Below, one piece after another: positions 1 to 5,811 of a stretch of DNA of 5,884 nucleotides. The notes beneath the pieces are model-generated. The model made no database searches. It saw nothing but the letters and a program-made list of their open reading frames with translations, and was not told where the DNA came from. The stretch's first letter is position 1; the number at the start of each line of letters is the position of its first letter. The DNA is from an uncultured Clostridia bacterium (lineage in GTDB: Bacteria; Bacillota_A; Clostridia; Oscillospirales; Oscillospiraceae), in contig CAMKAP010000132.1 in NCBI GenBank assembly GCA_946410505.1, positions 1 through 5,884 on the forward strand, given 5' to 3'. The translations under genes and the position numbers were made by a program.

Positions 1-1118
1 ACGGTGCTGCTCACGGTATCCGCGGCGTTCTGGACGATAAGCTGTACGTGATGGACGAGGAAGACCCCAACGAGCTCAAACTCCTGCTGAATACTCCCTC
101 CTCCGAGCTCGGCTCCTGCCGTTACAAAATCGCCGATCCTGAGAAAGACGACACCGACTACAAGCGCATCCTTGAGATTTTCAAGAAGTATAACGTCCGT
201 TACTTCTTCTACAATGGCGGCAACGACTCCATGGACACCTGCAACAAGATCAGCCGCTATATGGAATCTGTGGGGTATGAGTGCCGCGTTATGGGTGTTC
301 CCAAGACCATCGACAACGATCTTTTCGGCACTGATCACTGCCCCGGCTTTGCCAGCGCCGCCAAGTATATCGCCACCTCCTGCATGGAGATCAACAAGGA
401 TGCCCGCGTCTATGATAACGGCATGATCACCATCGTGGAGATCATGGGTCGTCACGCCGGCTGGCTGGCCGCCAGCGCCGCTCTCGCTTCCGAATTCGGT
501 TCCGGCCCGGATCTGATTTATCTCCCTGAGACCGATTTCGACATGGACAAGTTCCTGGATGACGTGATGCGCATCTACAAGGCCAGCGGCAAGGTTCTGG
601 TCGCTGTTTCCGAAGGCATTCACTATGCTGACGGCAGCTTCGTTTCCGAGGCCAAGACCTCTGCGACCGACGGCTTCGGTCATGCCCAGTTGGGCGGTCT
701 GGCTGCTCACCTGGCCAATATCGTCAAAGAAAAGAGCGGTGCCAAGGTCCGCGGCATCGAGCTGAGCCTTCTGCAGCGCTGCGGCGCCCACCTCGCCTCT
801 CTGACCGACATCAACGAGGCCTGCGCTGCCGGCCGTGAGGCCGTTGAGCAGGCCGTCAGCGGTACCACCGGCAAGATGGTCGCTTTCGAGCGCGAGATGA
901 TCGACGGCAAGTACAACTGCAAGCTCGTCCTCCTCCCCCTCTCCTCTGTTGCAAACTATGAGAAGAAGGTCCCCATGGAGTGGATCAACGAGGAGCACAA
1001 CGGCCTCAAGCATGAGTTTATCGACTATGTGCTGCCCCTCATTCAGGGTGAGCCCGAGCTGCCGCTGGAGCATTCTCTGCCCCGCTACGCCCGCCTCAAG
1101 AAGGTTCTTGCCAAGTAA
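1..1118 (+). CDS. pfp: PPi-type 6-phosphofructokinase, 5'-truncated by window edge
   Basis: Phosphorylates fructose 6-phosphate to fructose 1,6-bisphosphate in the cytoplasm, most likely with pyrophosphate as donor, which makes the step reversible. The frame is open from base 3, giving 371 visible residues; perhaps 40-45 N-terminal residues, including the first glycine loop, lie outside the window. In visible numbering, GGNDS is at residues 72-76, PKTIDND at 100-106 and the substrate-binding MGRHAGW at 148-154. ATP enzymes have GGDGS and PGTIDND; an Asp in place of the second-motif Gly (D75) and Lys in PKT (K101) are the established marks of PPi use. The Asn at residue 74 replaces the usual Asp of GGDD, a variant I associate with clostridial-type PPi enzymes. 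The GTG/ATG at 48-53 are internal codons, because clear family sequence (GIRGVLDD) precedes them. Codon use looks biased, as in a highly expressed gene. Donor specificity is inferred, not proven. Confidence 0.93.
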   Translation, partial: GAAHGIRGVLDDKLYVMDEEDPNELKLLLNTPSSELGSCRYKIADPEKDDTDYKRILEIFKKYNVRYFFYNGGNDSMDTCNKISRYMESVGYECRVMGVPKTIDNDLFGTDHCPGFASAAKYIATSCMEINKDARVYDNGMITIVEIMGRHAGWLAASAALASEFGSGPDLIYLPETDFDMDKFLDDVMRIYKASGKVLVAVSEGIHYADGSFVSEAKTSATDGFGHAQLGGLAAHLANIVKEKSGAKVRGIELSLLQRCGAHLASLTDINEACAAGREAVEQAVSGTTGKMVAFEREMIDGKYNCKLVLLPLSSVANYEKKVPMEWINEEHNGLKHEFIDYVLPLIQGEPELPLEHSLPRYARLKKVLAK

Positions 1119-1136
1119 TCATACCCTATTTCATTT

Positions 1137-1170
1137 CACACCGATGCCGGAAACGGCATCGGTGTGGCTT
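1137..1170 (+). terminator. Hairpin after pfp, probable intrinsic terminator
   Basis: A perfect 13-bp inverted repeat (CACACCGATGCCG at 1137-1149, CGGCATCGGTGTG at 1154-1166) closes a GAAA loop 18 bases after the pfp stop. The following tract is only GCTTTA, so the U-run is poor and read-through into the next gene is likely. The stem is much stronger than its tail; it could also act as a 3' stability element for the pfp message. Confidence 0.65.
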
Positions 1171-1173
1171 TAC

Positions 1174-1178
1174 AGGAG
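1174..1178 (+). promoter_or_regulatory. Ribosome binding site that fixes the start at 1185
   Basis: AGGAG lies 6 bases before the ATG at 1185. The alternative in-frame GTG at 1164 sits inside the 3' arm of the pfp hairpin and has no ribosome binding site, so it is rejected. No promoter is visible between 1119 and 1184, so translation probably uses transcripts reading through from pfp. Confidence 0.75.
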
Positions 1179-1184
1179 ATCGGT

Positions 1185-1832
1185 ATGCTTTCGTTGCGCC
1201 GCTCATATCCAGGAGTACTAAAATCAAACACCGTGTCGTACGGCGGCAGCCAGATGTGGTCGGAGAAGAAGATCATTCGAGAATGCGGCTGCGGACCTGT
1301 TGCGGCTCTCGATCTGCTTCACTATCTGACGGACACTGATACCCGCACGCCCCTCTCGCAGGAACGCTACAATGAAGAACTGCGGCATCTCTGCCGCCGG
1401 TATCTCCCGCTGATCCCGAAATCCGGGCTTAACGGTATCGCACTTGCGCTTGGTGTGAACCGGCTTTTTCGTGAGCGAGGACTCCCCTATCGCGCAATCT
1501 GGGCCTTTTCAGGCTCCAGACTGTGGGACCGGATCCGGGGAATGCTGCTGCAGGATCTTCCTGTGATCCTTTCCATCGGTCCGAATTTTCCGGCGTTATG
1601 GCAGAAAGAACGCCTTCGCTTTTATTCCAGAAGGCATGACGGCAGCTATGTGCCGTCTGTCTCCACCAAAAGCCATTATGTGACGGTAACCGGTATGGAT
1701 CCCGACTGGCTGCGCATTTCCTCCTGGGGCCGGGAATACTATATCAATCGCAAGGAATATGAAGAGTTCGTAAAAAGGCACAGCAGCTATCTCTTCAGTA
1801 ATCTTCTGTATATTAAAACCACGGATCCATAA
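1185..1832 (+). CDS. Papain/C39-like cysteine-peptidase-fold protein, function unknown
   Basis: A 215-residue protein with no signal peptide or membrane segment, so probably cytoplasmic. I do not recognise a named gene. Residues 34-45 (CGCGPVAALDLL) resemble the nucleophile helix of papain-like C39 peptidases, with C36 just before Gly-Pro as the likely nucleophile. H164 in SHYVTVTG fits the catalytic His strand. It is followed by ISSWGREYYIN (178-188), which aligns with papain's NSWG but has Ser (S179) where the third catalytic residue Asn is expected. No Gln is found 6 residues before C36, where the oxyanion-hole Gln usually sits. It may therefore be a divergent peptidase or transglutaminase-like enzyme, or an inactive member. 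No transporter, precursor peptide or partner gene is adjacent. Start ATG is chosen by AGGAG at 1174-1178. The stop codon lies in the loop of the downstream terminator. The fold call is from motifs only; the gene itself looks real and intact. Confidence 0.72.
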   Translation: MLSLRRSYPGVLKSNTVSYGGSQMWSEKKIIRECGCGPVAALDLLHYLTDTDTRTPLSQERYNEELRHLCRRYLPLIPKSGLNGIALALGVNRLFRERGLPYRAIWAFSGSRLWDRIRGMLLQDLPVILSIGPNFPALWQKERLRFYSRRHDGSYVPSVSTKSHYVTVTGMDPDWLRISSWGREYYINRKEYEEFVKRHSSYLFSNLLYIKTTDP

Positions 1833-1848
1833 GGACCCGTGGTTTTTG
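1815..1848. terminator. Shared bidirectional terminator between convergent genes
   Basis: AAAACCACGG (1815-1824) pairs with CCGTGGTTTT (1837-1846). An inner TCC/GGA stem (1826-1828 with 1833-1835) is separated from it by one mismatch and closes an ATAA loop. On the + strand it is followed by further T and GATTCT; on the - strand the arm ends in TTTTAATA. It can therefore stop both the small papain-like gene, whose TAA (1830-1832) is in the loop, and glnN, which ends at 1865. Confidence 0.88.
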
Positions 1849-1864
1849 ATTCTATTCCTTCATC

Positions 1865-3958
1865 TCAGCGGACGCTGAACAGCAGCTCGCCATAGGAGGG
1901 GTAGGGCCAGCAGGACGAGGCGGTGCAGCTCTCCAGTTCGTCCACGACCGCGCGGAGCTCATTCATGGCGGAAATCACTTCATCCCTGTAATAGCGGGCC
2001 AGTGCAAGACTGTCGCTGATGCTTCTGGTACTGGAAACGGCTTCTTCAAGATCCTGCGCTCTGGCCACAGCGGAAGCAGTCAGCGCGCTGATTTTTTTCG
2101 CCTGTTCGGTTTCAAAACGGCAATCAATCTCGCCGCTGAGTGCCTTCTTGGACAGGGCCGCGTCGGCCAGGGCTTTGGAATAGGCGCTTACCGCGGGGAG
2201 AATATCTTTCCAGACCATATCCAGCATAGTCAGCGCTTCTATATGCAGAATCTTGCTGTAGTTATCGAGCTTGATTTCATAACGCGCGCGGATTTCCGTC
2301 TCGGAATAAACGCGGTGACGGGCGAAAAGCGAGATGTTTTTTGGCGCAAGATAACAGGGTGCACAGTCCGGAGTGGCCTGAAGATTCAAAAGTCCCCTGC
2401 TCTCGGCCTCTCTTAGCCAGGCTTCGTCATAGCCGTTGCCGTTAAAAATGATGCGCTTATGCCTGCGGATAACGTCCTGGATCAGATCGTGCAGACCTTT
2501 TTCGAAATCGTCGGAGGCCTCCAGAATATCCGCATACTGCCGGAGCGACTCGGCTACAGCGGTGTTGAGCACCACATTCGGACCGGAAATGGACTGAGAT
2601 GCACCGAGCATACGGAATTCAAACTTGTTTCCGGTGAAAGCAAAGGGAGAAGTGCGGTTTCTGTCCGTCGTATCCCGCGGGAATTTGGGCAGCACATGTA
2701 CGCCGACCTTGATCAGTTCCTTTTCCTTGCTGCCGTAGAGCTCGTCATTTTCGATCGCGCTCAGGATCGCCGACAGCTCGTCTCCAAGGAAGACCGAGAC
2801 AACAGCGGGAGGCGCCTCGTGGGAGCCGAGGCGATGGTCGTTCCCTGCAGAGGCGACACAGAGACGCAGCATATCCTGATAATCGTCGACCGCCTGAATC
2901 ACAGCGCACAGGAAAAGCAGAAACTGTGCATTTTCGTAAGGCGTTTCACCGGGCTCCAGAAGGTTTACGCCGGTATTGGTGCAGATAGACCAGTTGTTGT
3001 GTTTGCCGCTGCCGTTAACGCCGGCAAAAGGCTTTTCATGCAGGAGGCAGACCATCCCGTGTTTTCTGGCAAGCTTCTGCATCAGCTCCATGGTGAGCTG
3101 GTTGTGGTCGGCGGAAATATTAGTCGTCGTATAGATCGGCGCAAGCTCATGCTGGCCGGGGGCAGCCTCGTTGTGCTCGGTTTTAGCCATGACGCCAAGC
3201 TTCCAAAGCTCCTCGTCCAGCTCCTTCATAAAGGCGGCGACGCGGGGTTTGATGGCGCCGAAATAGTGATCCCCAAGCTCCTGACCTTTCGGAGGGCGCG
3301 CGCCAAAGAGCGTACGGCCGGTATACTGAAGATCCTTGCGCTTTTCGTAGACAGCGCGGTCGATCAAGAAATACTCCTGCTCAGGGCCGACAGTGGTTTT
3401 GATGGAGGTTACATTCGGATTGCCGAAAAGCCTGATGATGCGCATGCCCTCGCGGTTGATCGCCTCCATGGAGCGCAGAAGCGGCGTCTTTTTATCCAGC
3501 GCCTCTCCCCCATAGGAGCAGAAAGCCGTGGGGATGCAGAGCACATTATCCTTGATAAAGGCATAGGAGGTGGGGTCCCAGGCGGTGTAGCCCCGGGCCT
3601 CAAAGGTGGCCCGCAGACCGCCGGAGGGGAAGCTGGAGGCGTCCGGCTCGCCGCGCACCAGCTCCTTGCCGGAGAACTCCATGATGACCTTGCCGCCGTC
3701 CACCGGAGCGATGAAGCTGTCGTGCTTCTCGGCGGTGATGCCCGTCATGGGCTGGAACCAGTGCGTAAAATGCGTGGCGCCCTTCTCGATGGCCCAGTCC
3801 TTCATGGCGTTTGCGACAACCACAGCAGCCTCGCTGTTCAGCCGCCGGCCGTCTTTCATGGAGCGCTGGACCTGCTGAAAAACCTCCTTGGGAAGACGCT
3901 GCCGCATGACAGAGTCATTGAAAACCATGGAGCCAAATTCTTCGGTTACCGTGTTCAT
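1865..3958 (-). CDS. glnN: Type III glutamine synthetase
   Basis: Makes glutamine from glutamate, ammonium and ATP in the cytoplasm; the main ammonium-assimilation step. GSIII enzymes are large (about 700 residues) and form dodecamers; this one is 697, so full length. Visible parts: the GSIII-specific N-terminal region (FGSMVFND at 8-15, THFTHWFQPMTGITAEKHDSF at 62-82 in two conserved blocks), the metal-binding GPEQEYFLID (191-200), HNEAAPGQHELAP (262-274), ADHNQL (283-288), HEKPFAGVNGSGKHNNWS (307-324), NDHRLGSHEAPP (373-384), RNRTSPFAFTGNKFEFRMLG (433-452), then a helical C-terminal extension with likely coiled coil (about 575-680) ending WPYPSYGELLF. The ATG at 3958 is preferred over in-frame ATGs at 4057 and 4003: family homology begins there, and 4057 is upstream of the predicted transcription start. 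A modest AAGGAAG precedes it, somewhat far off. Own promoter, leader hairpin and upstream repeats suggest nitrogen-responsive control (inferred). Confidence 0.97.
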   Translation of the reverse strand: MNTVTEEFGSMVFNDSVMRQRLPKEVFQQVQRSMKDGRRLNSEAAVVVANAMKDWAIEKGATHFTHWFQPMTGITAEKHDSFIAPVDGGKVIMEFSGKELVRGEPDASSFPSGGLRATFEARGYTAWDPTSYAFIKDNVLCIPTAFCSYGGEALDKKTPLLRSMEAINREGMRIIRLFGNPNVTSIKTTVGPEQEYFLIDRAVYEKRKDLQYTGRTLFGARPPKGQELGDHYFGAIKPRVAAFMKELDEELWKLGVMAKTEHNEAAPGQHELAPIYTTTNISADHNQLTMELMQKLARKHGMVCLLHEKPFAGVNGSGKHNNWSICTNTGVNLLEPGETPYENAQFLLFLCAVIQAVDDYQDMLRLCVASAGNDHRLGSHEAPPAVVSVFLGDELSAILSAIENDELYGSKEKELIKVGVHVLPKFPRDTTDRNRTSPFAFTGNKFEFRMLGASQSISGPNVVLNTAVAESLRQYADILEASDDFEKGLHDLIQDVIRRHKRIIFNGNGYDEAWLREAESRGLLNLQATPDCAPCYLAPKNISLFARHRVYSETEIRARYEIKLDNYSKILHIEALTMLDMVWKDILPAVSAYSKALADAALSKKALSGEIDCRFETEQAKKISALTASAVARAQDLEEAVSSTRSISDSLALARYYRDEVISAMNELRAVVDELESCTASSCWPYPSYGELLFSVR

Positions 3959-3985
3959 AGCAAATCCCGCTTCCTTAAGTATTTG

Positions 3986-4024
3986 AAAAGGCACAGACAC
4001 CATACACTGTACGACGCCTGTGCC
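3986..4024 (-). promoter_or_regulatory. Long leader hairpin with U-tract, possible glnN attenuator
   Basis: In - strand RNA, 4024-4009 pairs with 4005-3990 as a continuous 16-bp stem (12 Watson-Crick plus 4 G-U pairs) with a 3-base loop, followed directly by UUUUC. On the + strand the four wobbles become A-C mismatches, so the structure is specific to the glnN transcript. It sits about 8 bases after the predicted transcription start and 31 bases before the ATG. The form is that of an intrinsic terminator, hence a candidate attenuator. A 5' stabilising hairpin is the alternative. I do not recognise it as a known riboswitch class. Confidence 0.6.
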
Positions 4025-4038
4025 GCTTAGCGTACTAT

Positions 4039-4067
4039 ATTTTATGATGATGTGCACAATTTGTCAA
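4039..4067 (-). promoter_or_regulatory. Sigma-70/SigA-type promoter of glnN
   Basis: TTGACA (4067-4062) is a perfect -35 box, followed by a 17-base spacer and TAAAAT (4044-4039), one base off the consensus -10. Transcription would start near 4032, giving a leader of about 74 bases. The spacer contains a short TGTGCACA palindrome. Confidence 0.85.
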
Positions 4068-4071
4068 CAGG

Positions 4072-4101
4072 AATATTGGTGAAAACAGCAAATATCGGTG
4101 A
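4072..4101. repeat. Pair of 11-nt direct repeats upstream of the glnN promoter
   Basis: AATATTGGTGA (4072-4082) and AATATCGGTGA (4091-4101) differ at one base and are 19 nt apart, close to two helical turns. Their centres fall at about -45 and -64 relative to the predicted glnN start, where activators often bind. No regulator can be assigned; they do not match the TGTNA-N7-TNACA GlnR pattern. Confidence 0.5.
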
Positions 4102-4104
4102 CAG

Positions 4105-4137
4105 GAAAGAAATAGGACGCCGTTTTCACGACGTCCT
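4105..4137 (-). terminator. Intrinsic terminator of trxA
   Basis: In - strand RNA, AGGACGUCG (4137-4129) pairs with CGGCGUCCU (4122-4114), with one G-U pair, around a UGAAAA loop. It is followed by AUUUCUUU, an adequate U-tract, 14 bases after the trxA stop. The opposite strand also has a T-run (4137-4141), but carries an A-C mismatch in the stem and has no + strand gene to end. Confidence 0.85.
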
Positions 4138-4151
4138 TTTTGCTGCAATCC

Positions 4152-4463
4152 TCAGGCAAGCATAGCCTCGATCGCGGCTTTGGGCTGAACACCCACGGAG
4201 GCCTTCACAACAACGCCGCCGCGGAAAACCATCAGTGTGGGGATGCTGGCAATGCCGTACTTGGCAGCAAGCTCCGGCTCCTCGTCCACGTCGATCTTGC
4301 AGACCTTGATCTTGCCCTCCTGCTCCTCGGCAATTTTTTCGATCGTGGGAGCGAGCATACGGCAGGGACCGCACCAGGTGGCCCAGAAATCCACCAGAAC
4401 GGGGATCTCGGATTTGAGGACTTCTTCATCAAAATTCTTCTCGGTCAAAATGACTTCAGCCAT
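4152..4463 (-). CDS. trxA: Thioredoxin
   Basis: Small cytoplasmic dithiol protein that reduces protein disulfides and is itself re-reduced by thioredoxin reductase, which is not in this window. The 103 residues match the usual length (about 105). The active site WCGPC is at residues 30-34 in [11 protein letters not shown], with the buried Asp at 25, the cis-proline loop IASIPT with P75, and the GG/VG turns near 82 and 91 of the thioredoxin fold. The start at 4463 is set by AAAGGA at 4478-4473, 9 bases away; the in-frame ATG at 4472 abuts that site with no spacing. It has its own promoter and terminator between metK and glnN, so it is likely a single-gene unit with possible read-through from metK. 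Nothing looks broken. Confidence 0.97.
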   Translation of the reverse strand: MAEVILTEKNFDEEVLKSEIPVLVDFWATWCGPCRMLAPTIEKIAEEQEGKIKVCKIDVDEEPELAAKYGIASIPTLMVFRGGVVVKASVGVQPKAAIEAMLA

Positions 4464-4472
4464 GGTTTCCAT

Positions 4473-4478
4473 TCCTTT
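4473..4478 (-). promoter_or_regulatory. Ribosome binding site that fixes the trxA start
   Basis: AAAGGA on the - strand lies 9 bases before the ATG at 4463 and zero bases before the ATG at 4472. This selects the shorter protein beginning MAEV. Confidence 0.75.
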
Positions 4479-4524
4479 CTCTTATCAGGTATAAAATAAA
4501 TTGCATGCAACCGATGTTATACAT

Positions 4525-4554
4525 AGTATACCCTATCAGCCGCCATATAGTCAA
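4525..4554 (-). promoter_or_regulatory. Promoter of trxA
   Basis: TTGACT (4554-4549), an 18-base spacer and TATACT (4530-4525) form a good SigA-type promoter; the start would be near 4518 with a leader of about 55 bases. The -10 box lies in an imperfect dyad (GTATACTATGTATAAC), and the leader contains the palindrome TTGCATGCAA (4501-4510). Neither can be tied to a known regulator. Confidence 0.75.
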
Positions 4555-4560
4555 GATCTG

Positions 4561-4585
4561 ACTTGTTAAGCTTTTGCGAACAAGT
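4561..4585 (-). terminator. Weak hairpin after metK, doubtful terminator
   Basis: ACTTGTT (4585-4579) and AACAAGT (4567-4561) form a 7-bp stem, with a possible inner GC/GC pair around AAAA, 12 bases after the metK stop. There is no U-tract after it; the sequence runs straight into the trxA -35 region. It may slow or process transcripts rather than end them efficiently. Confidence 0.35.
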
Positions 4586-4597
4586 GCGGATTATGCA

Positions 4598-5743
4598 TCA
4601 AAGAGCAGCGCGCAGCGCTTCTGCACGGTCGGTGCGCTCCCAGCCGACGCCCAGGTCTTCCCGGCCCATATGCCCGTATGCGGCGAGCTTCCGGTAAATG
4701 GGCCTGCGCAGATCCAGATCCCGGATGATGGATGCCGGGCGGAAATCAAAGACCTTGCAAACAGCCTCTTTGATTTTGTCATCAGCTATGATACCGGTTC
4801 CGAAAGTCTCCACCAGTACGGAAACAGGCTCGGCAATGCCGATCGCGTAAGCCAGCTGGATCTGGCAGCGCTTGGCAAGGCCGGCGGCGACCACATTTTT
4901 TGCGGCCCAGCGGGCTGCGTAGGCGGCAGAACGGTCAACCTTGGTTGGGTCCTTGCCGGAGAAGGCGCCGCCGCCGTGAGGCGCGCTGCCGCCGTAGGTA
5001 TCAACAATGATCTTGCGTCCGGTGAGCCCCGAATCTCCCTGCGGCCCGCCGATGACAAAGCGACCGGTGGGATTTACAAAATAACGGGTGTTCTCATCCA
5101 GCAGTTCTGCCGGAACCACAGGCTTGATGACAAGCTCCAGCATATCCCTGCGGATTTGCTCCGCAGTCGCCTCCGGGGCGTGCTGCGTAGACATTACGAT
5201 GGTATCCACGCGGACAGGGCGGCGCTCCTCGTCGTATTCCACAGTGACCTGGGTTTTTCCGTCAGGCCGGAGATAGGTGACCAGACCCTGTTTGCGGATC
5301 TCTGTCAGACGCTTGGCCAGCTTATGAGAGAGCGAGATGGCAAGAGGCATCAGTTCGGGCGTCTCATCGCAGGCATAGCCAAACATCATCCCCTGGTCCC
5401 CCGCTCCGCCGACGTCGTCGTTGGTGCCCAGCGCAATATCCCCGGACTGCTCGTCCAGATTGACAATGATCCCGCAGGTATCGCAGTCAAAGCCGTATTT
5501 GGCGCGGTCATAGCCGATATCGCGGATCACTTCCCGCGCGATTTTCTGAATGTCCACGTAGCATTCCGTGCTGATCTCACCCATGATATGGACGAGTCCC
5601 GTAGAGCAGGTCGTCTCACAGGCGACACGGCCGTTGGGATCGGATGCGAGAATGGCATCCAGCACGGCGTCAGAGATCTGATCACAGATTTTGTCGGGAT
5701 GTCCCTCGGTAACGGATTCGGATGTAAAAAGATAGTGGCTCAT
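4598..5743 (-). CDS. metK: S-adenosylmethionine synthetase (methionine adenosyltransferase)
   Basis: Cytoplasmic enzyme making S-adenosylmethionine from methionine and ATP, releasing phosphate and pyrophosphate. At 381 residues it matches the bacterial family (about 384). The three-domain signature is complete: [10 protein letters not shown] (9-18, ATP/Mg site), [21 protein letters not shown] (113-133, read as GDQG plus FGYA...E), [20 protein letters not shown] (232-251), [20 protein letters not shown] (256-275, P-loop-like phosphate binding) and the C-terminal YGHMGR (356-361). The ATG at 5743 is chosen because homology begins at [11 protein letters not shown] and AAAGGAGG sits 6 bases upstream; an in-frame ATG at 5782 lies inside the leader terminator and is rejected. 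A SAM-I riboswitch precedes the gene, so its own product is expected to shut it off. No residues look abnormal. Confidence 0.98.
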   Translation of the reverse strand: MSHYLFTSESVTEGHPDKICDQISDAVLDAILASDPNGRVACETTCSTGLVHIMGEISTECYVDIQKIAREVIRDIGYDRAKYGFDCDTCGIIVNLDEQSGDIALGTNDDVGGAGDQGMMFGYACDETPELMPLAISLSHKLAKRLTEIRKQGLVTYLRPDGKTQVTVEYDEERRPVRVDTIVMSTQHAPEATAEQIRRDMLELVIKPVVPAELLDENTRYFVNPTGRFVIGGPQGDSGLTGRKIIVDTYGGSAPHGGGAFSGKDPTKVDRSAAYAARWAAKNVVAAGLAKRCQIQLAYAIGIAEPVSVLVETFGTGIIADDKIKEAVCKVFDFRPASIIRDLDLRRPIYRKLAAYGHMGREDLGVGWERTDRAEALRAAL

Positions 5744-5749
5744 CGTATT

Positions 5750-5757
5750 CCTCCTTT
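5750..5757 (-). promoter_or_regulatory. Strong ribosome binding site of metK
   Basis: AAAGGAGG on the - strand is a near-perfect anti-16S match 6 bases before the ATG. It lies 12 bases after the leader terminator stem and is not within it, which favours transcriptional rather than translational control. Confidence 0.85.
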
Positions 5758-5761
5758 GTAT

Positions 5762-5797
5762 AACAGAAACTGCGCCCTGCATGACGGCAGGGCGCAG
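5762..5797 (-). terminator. Leader terminator of metK, riboswitch expression platform
   Basis: CTGCGCCCTGC (5797-5787) pairs perfectly with GCAGGGCGCAG (5780-5770) around a 6-base loop, followed by UUUCUGUU. It lies between the SAM-I aptamer and the metK ribosome binding site, where S-box leaders place the SAM-stabilised terminator. The U-tract is interrupted. The competing antiterminator cannot be worked out because the 5' part of the aptamer is outside the window. Confidence 0.85.
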
Positions 5798-5811
5798 AAA
5801 GTCTTTTCAAA

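Noticed and set aside
2459..4030. Long + strand open frame (523 codons) opposite glnN.
   Set aside because: It lies antisense to an unmistakable glutamine synthetase, has no recognisable motifs and low-complexity Gly/Ala/Val/Leu runs typical of antisense frames in GC-rich genes.
3986..4032. ANTAR-type or cyanobacterial glutamine riboswitch in the glnN leader.
   Set aside because: ANTAR targets need two hairpins with hexaloops of AnnGnn form. Only one hairpin fits here, and although ACAGUG is near its tip, the closing pair for that loop would be U-U. No glutamine riboswitch core motif is seen.
3959..4057. N-terminal extension of glnN to ATGs at 4057 or 4003.
   Set aside because: The first lies upstream of the predicted transcription start, within the promoter. 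The second lies in the leader hairpin without a ribosome binding site. Family homology starts at 3958.
4123..4141. + strand terminator using the T-run after the 4114-4137 hairpin.
   Set aside because: No + strand gene ends here, and the stem pairs better as - strand RNA (G-U instead of an A-C mismatch).
4501..4510. Palindromes TTGCATGCAA in the trxA leader and TGTGCACA in the glnN promoter spacer.
   Set aside because: Eight- to ten-base palindromes are expected several times by chance in a window this size, and neither matches a known operator.
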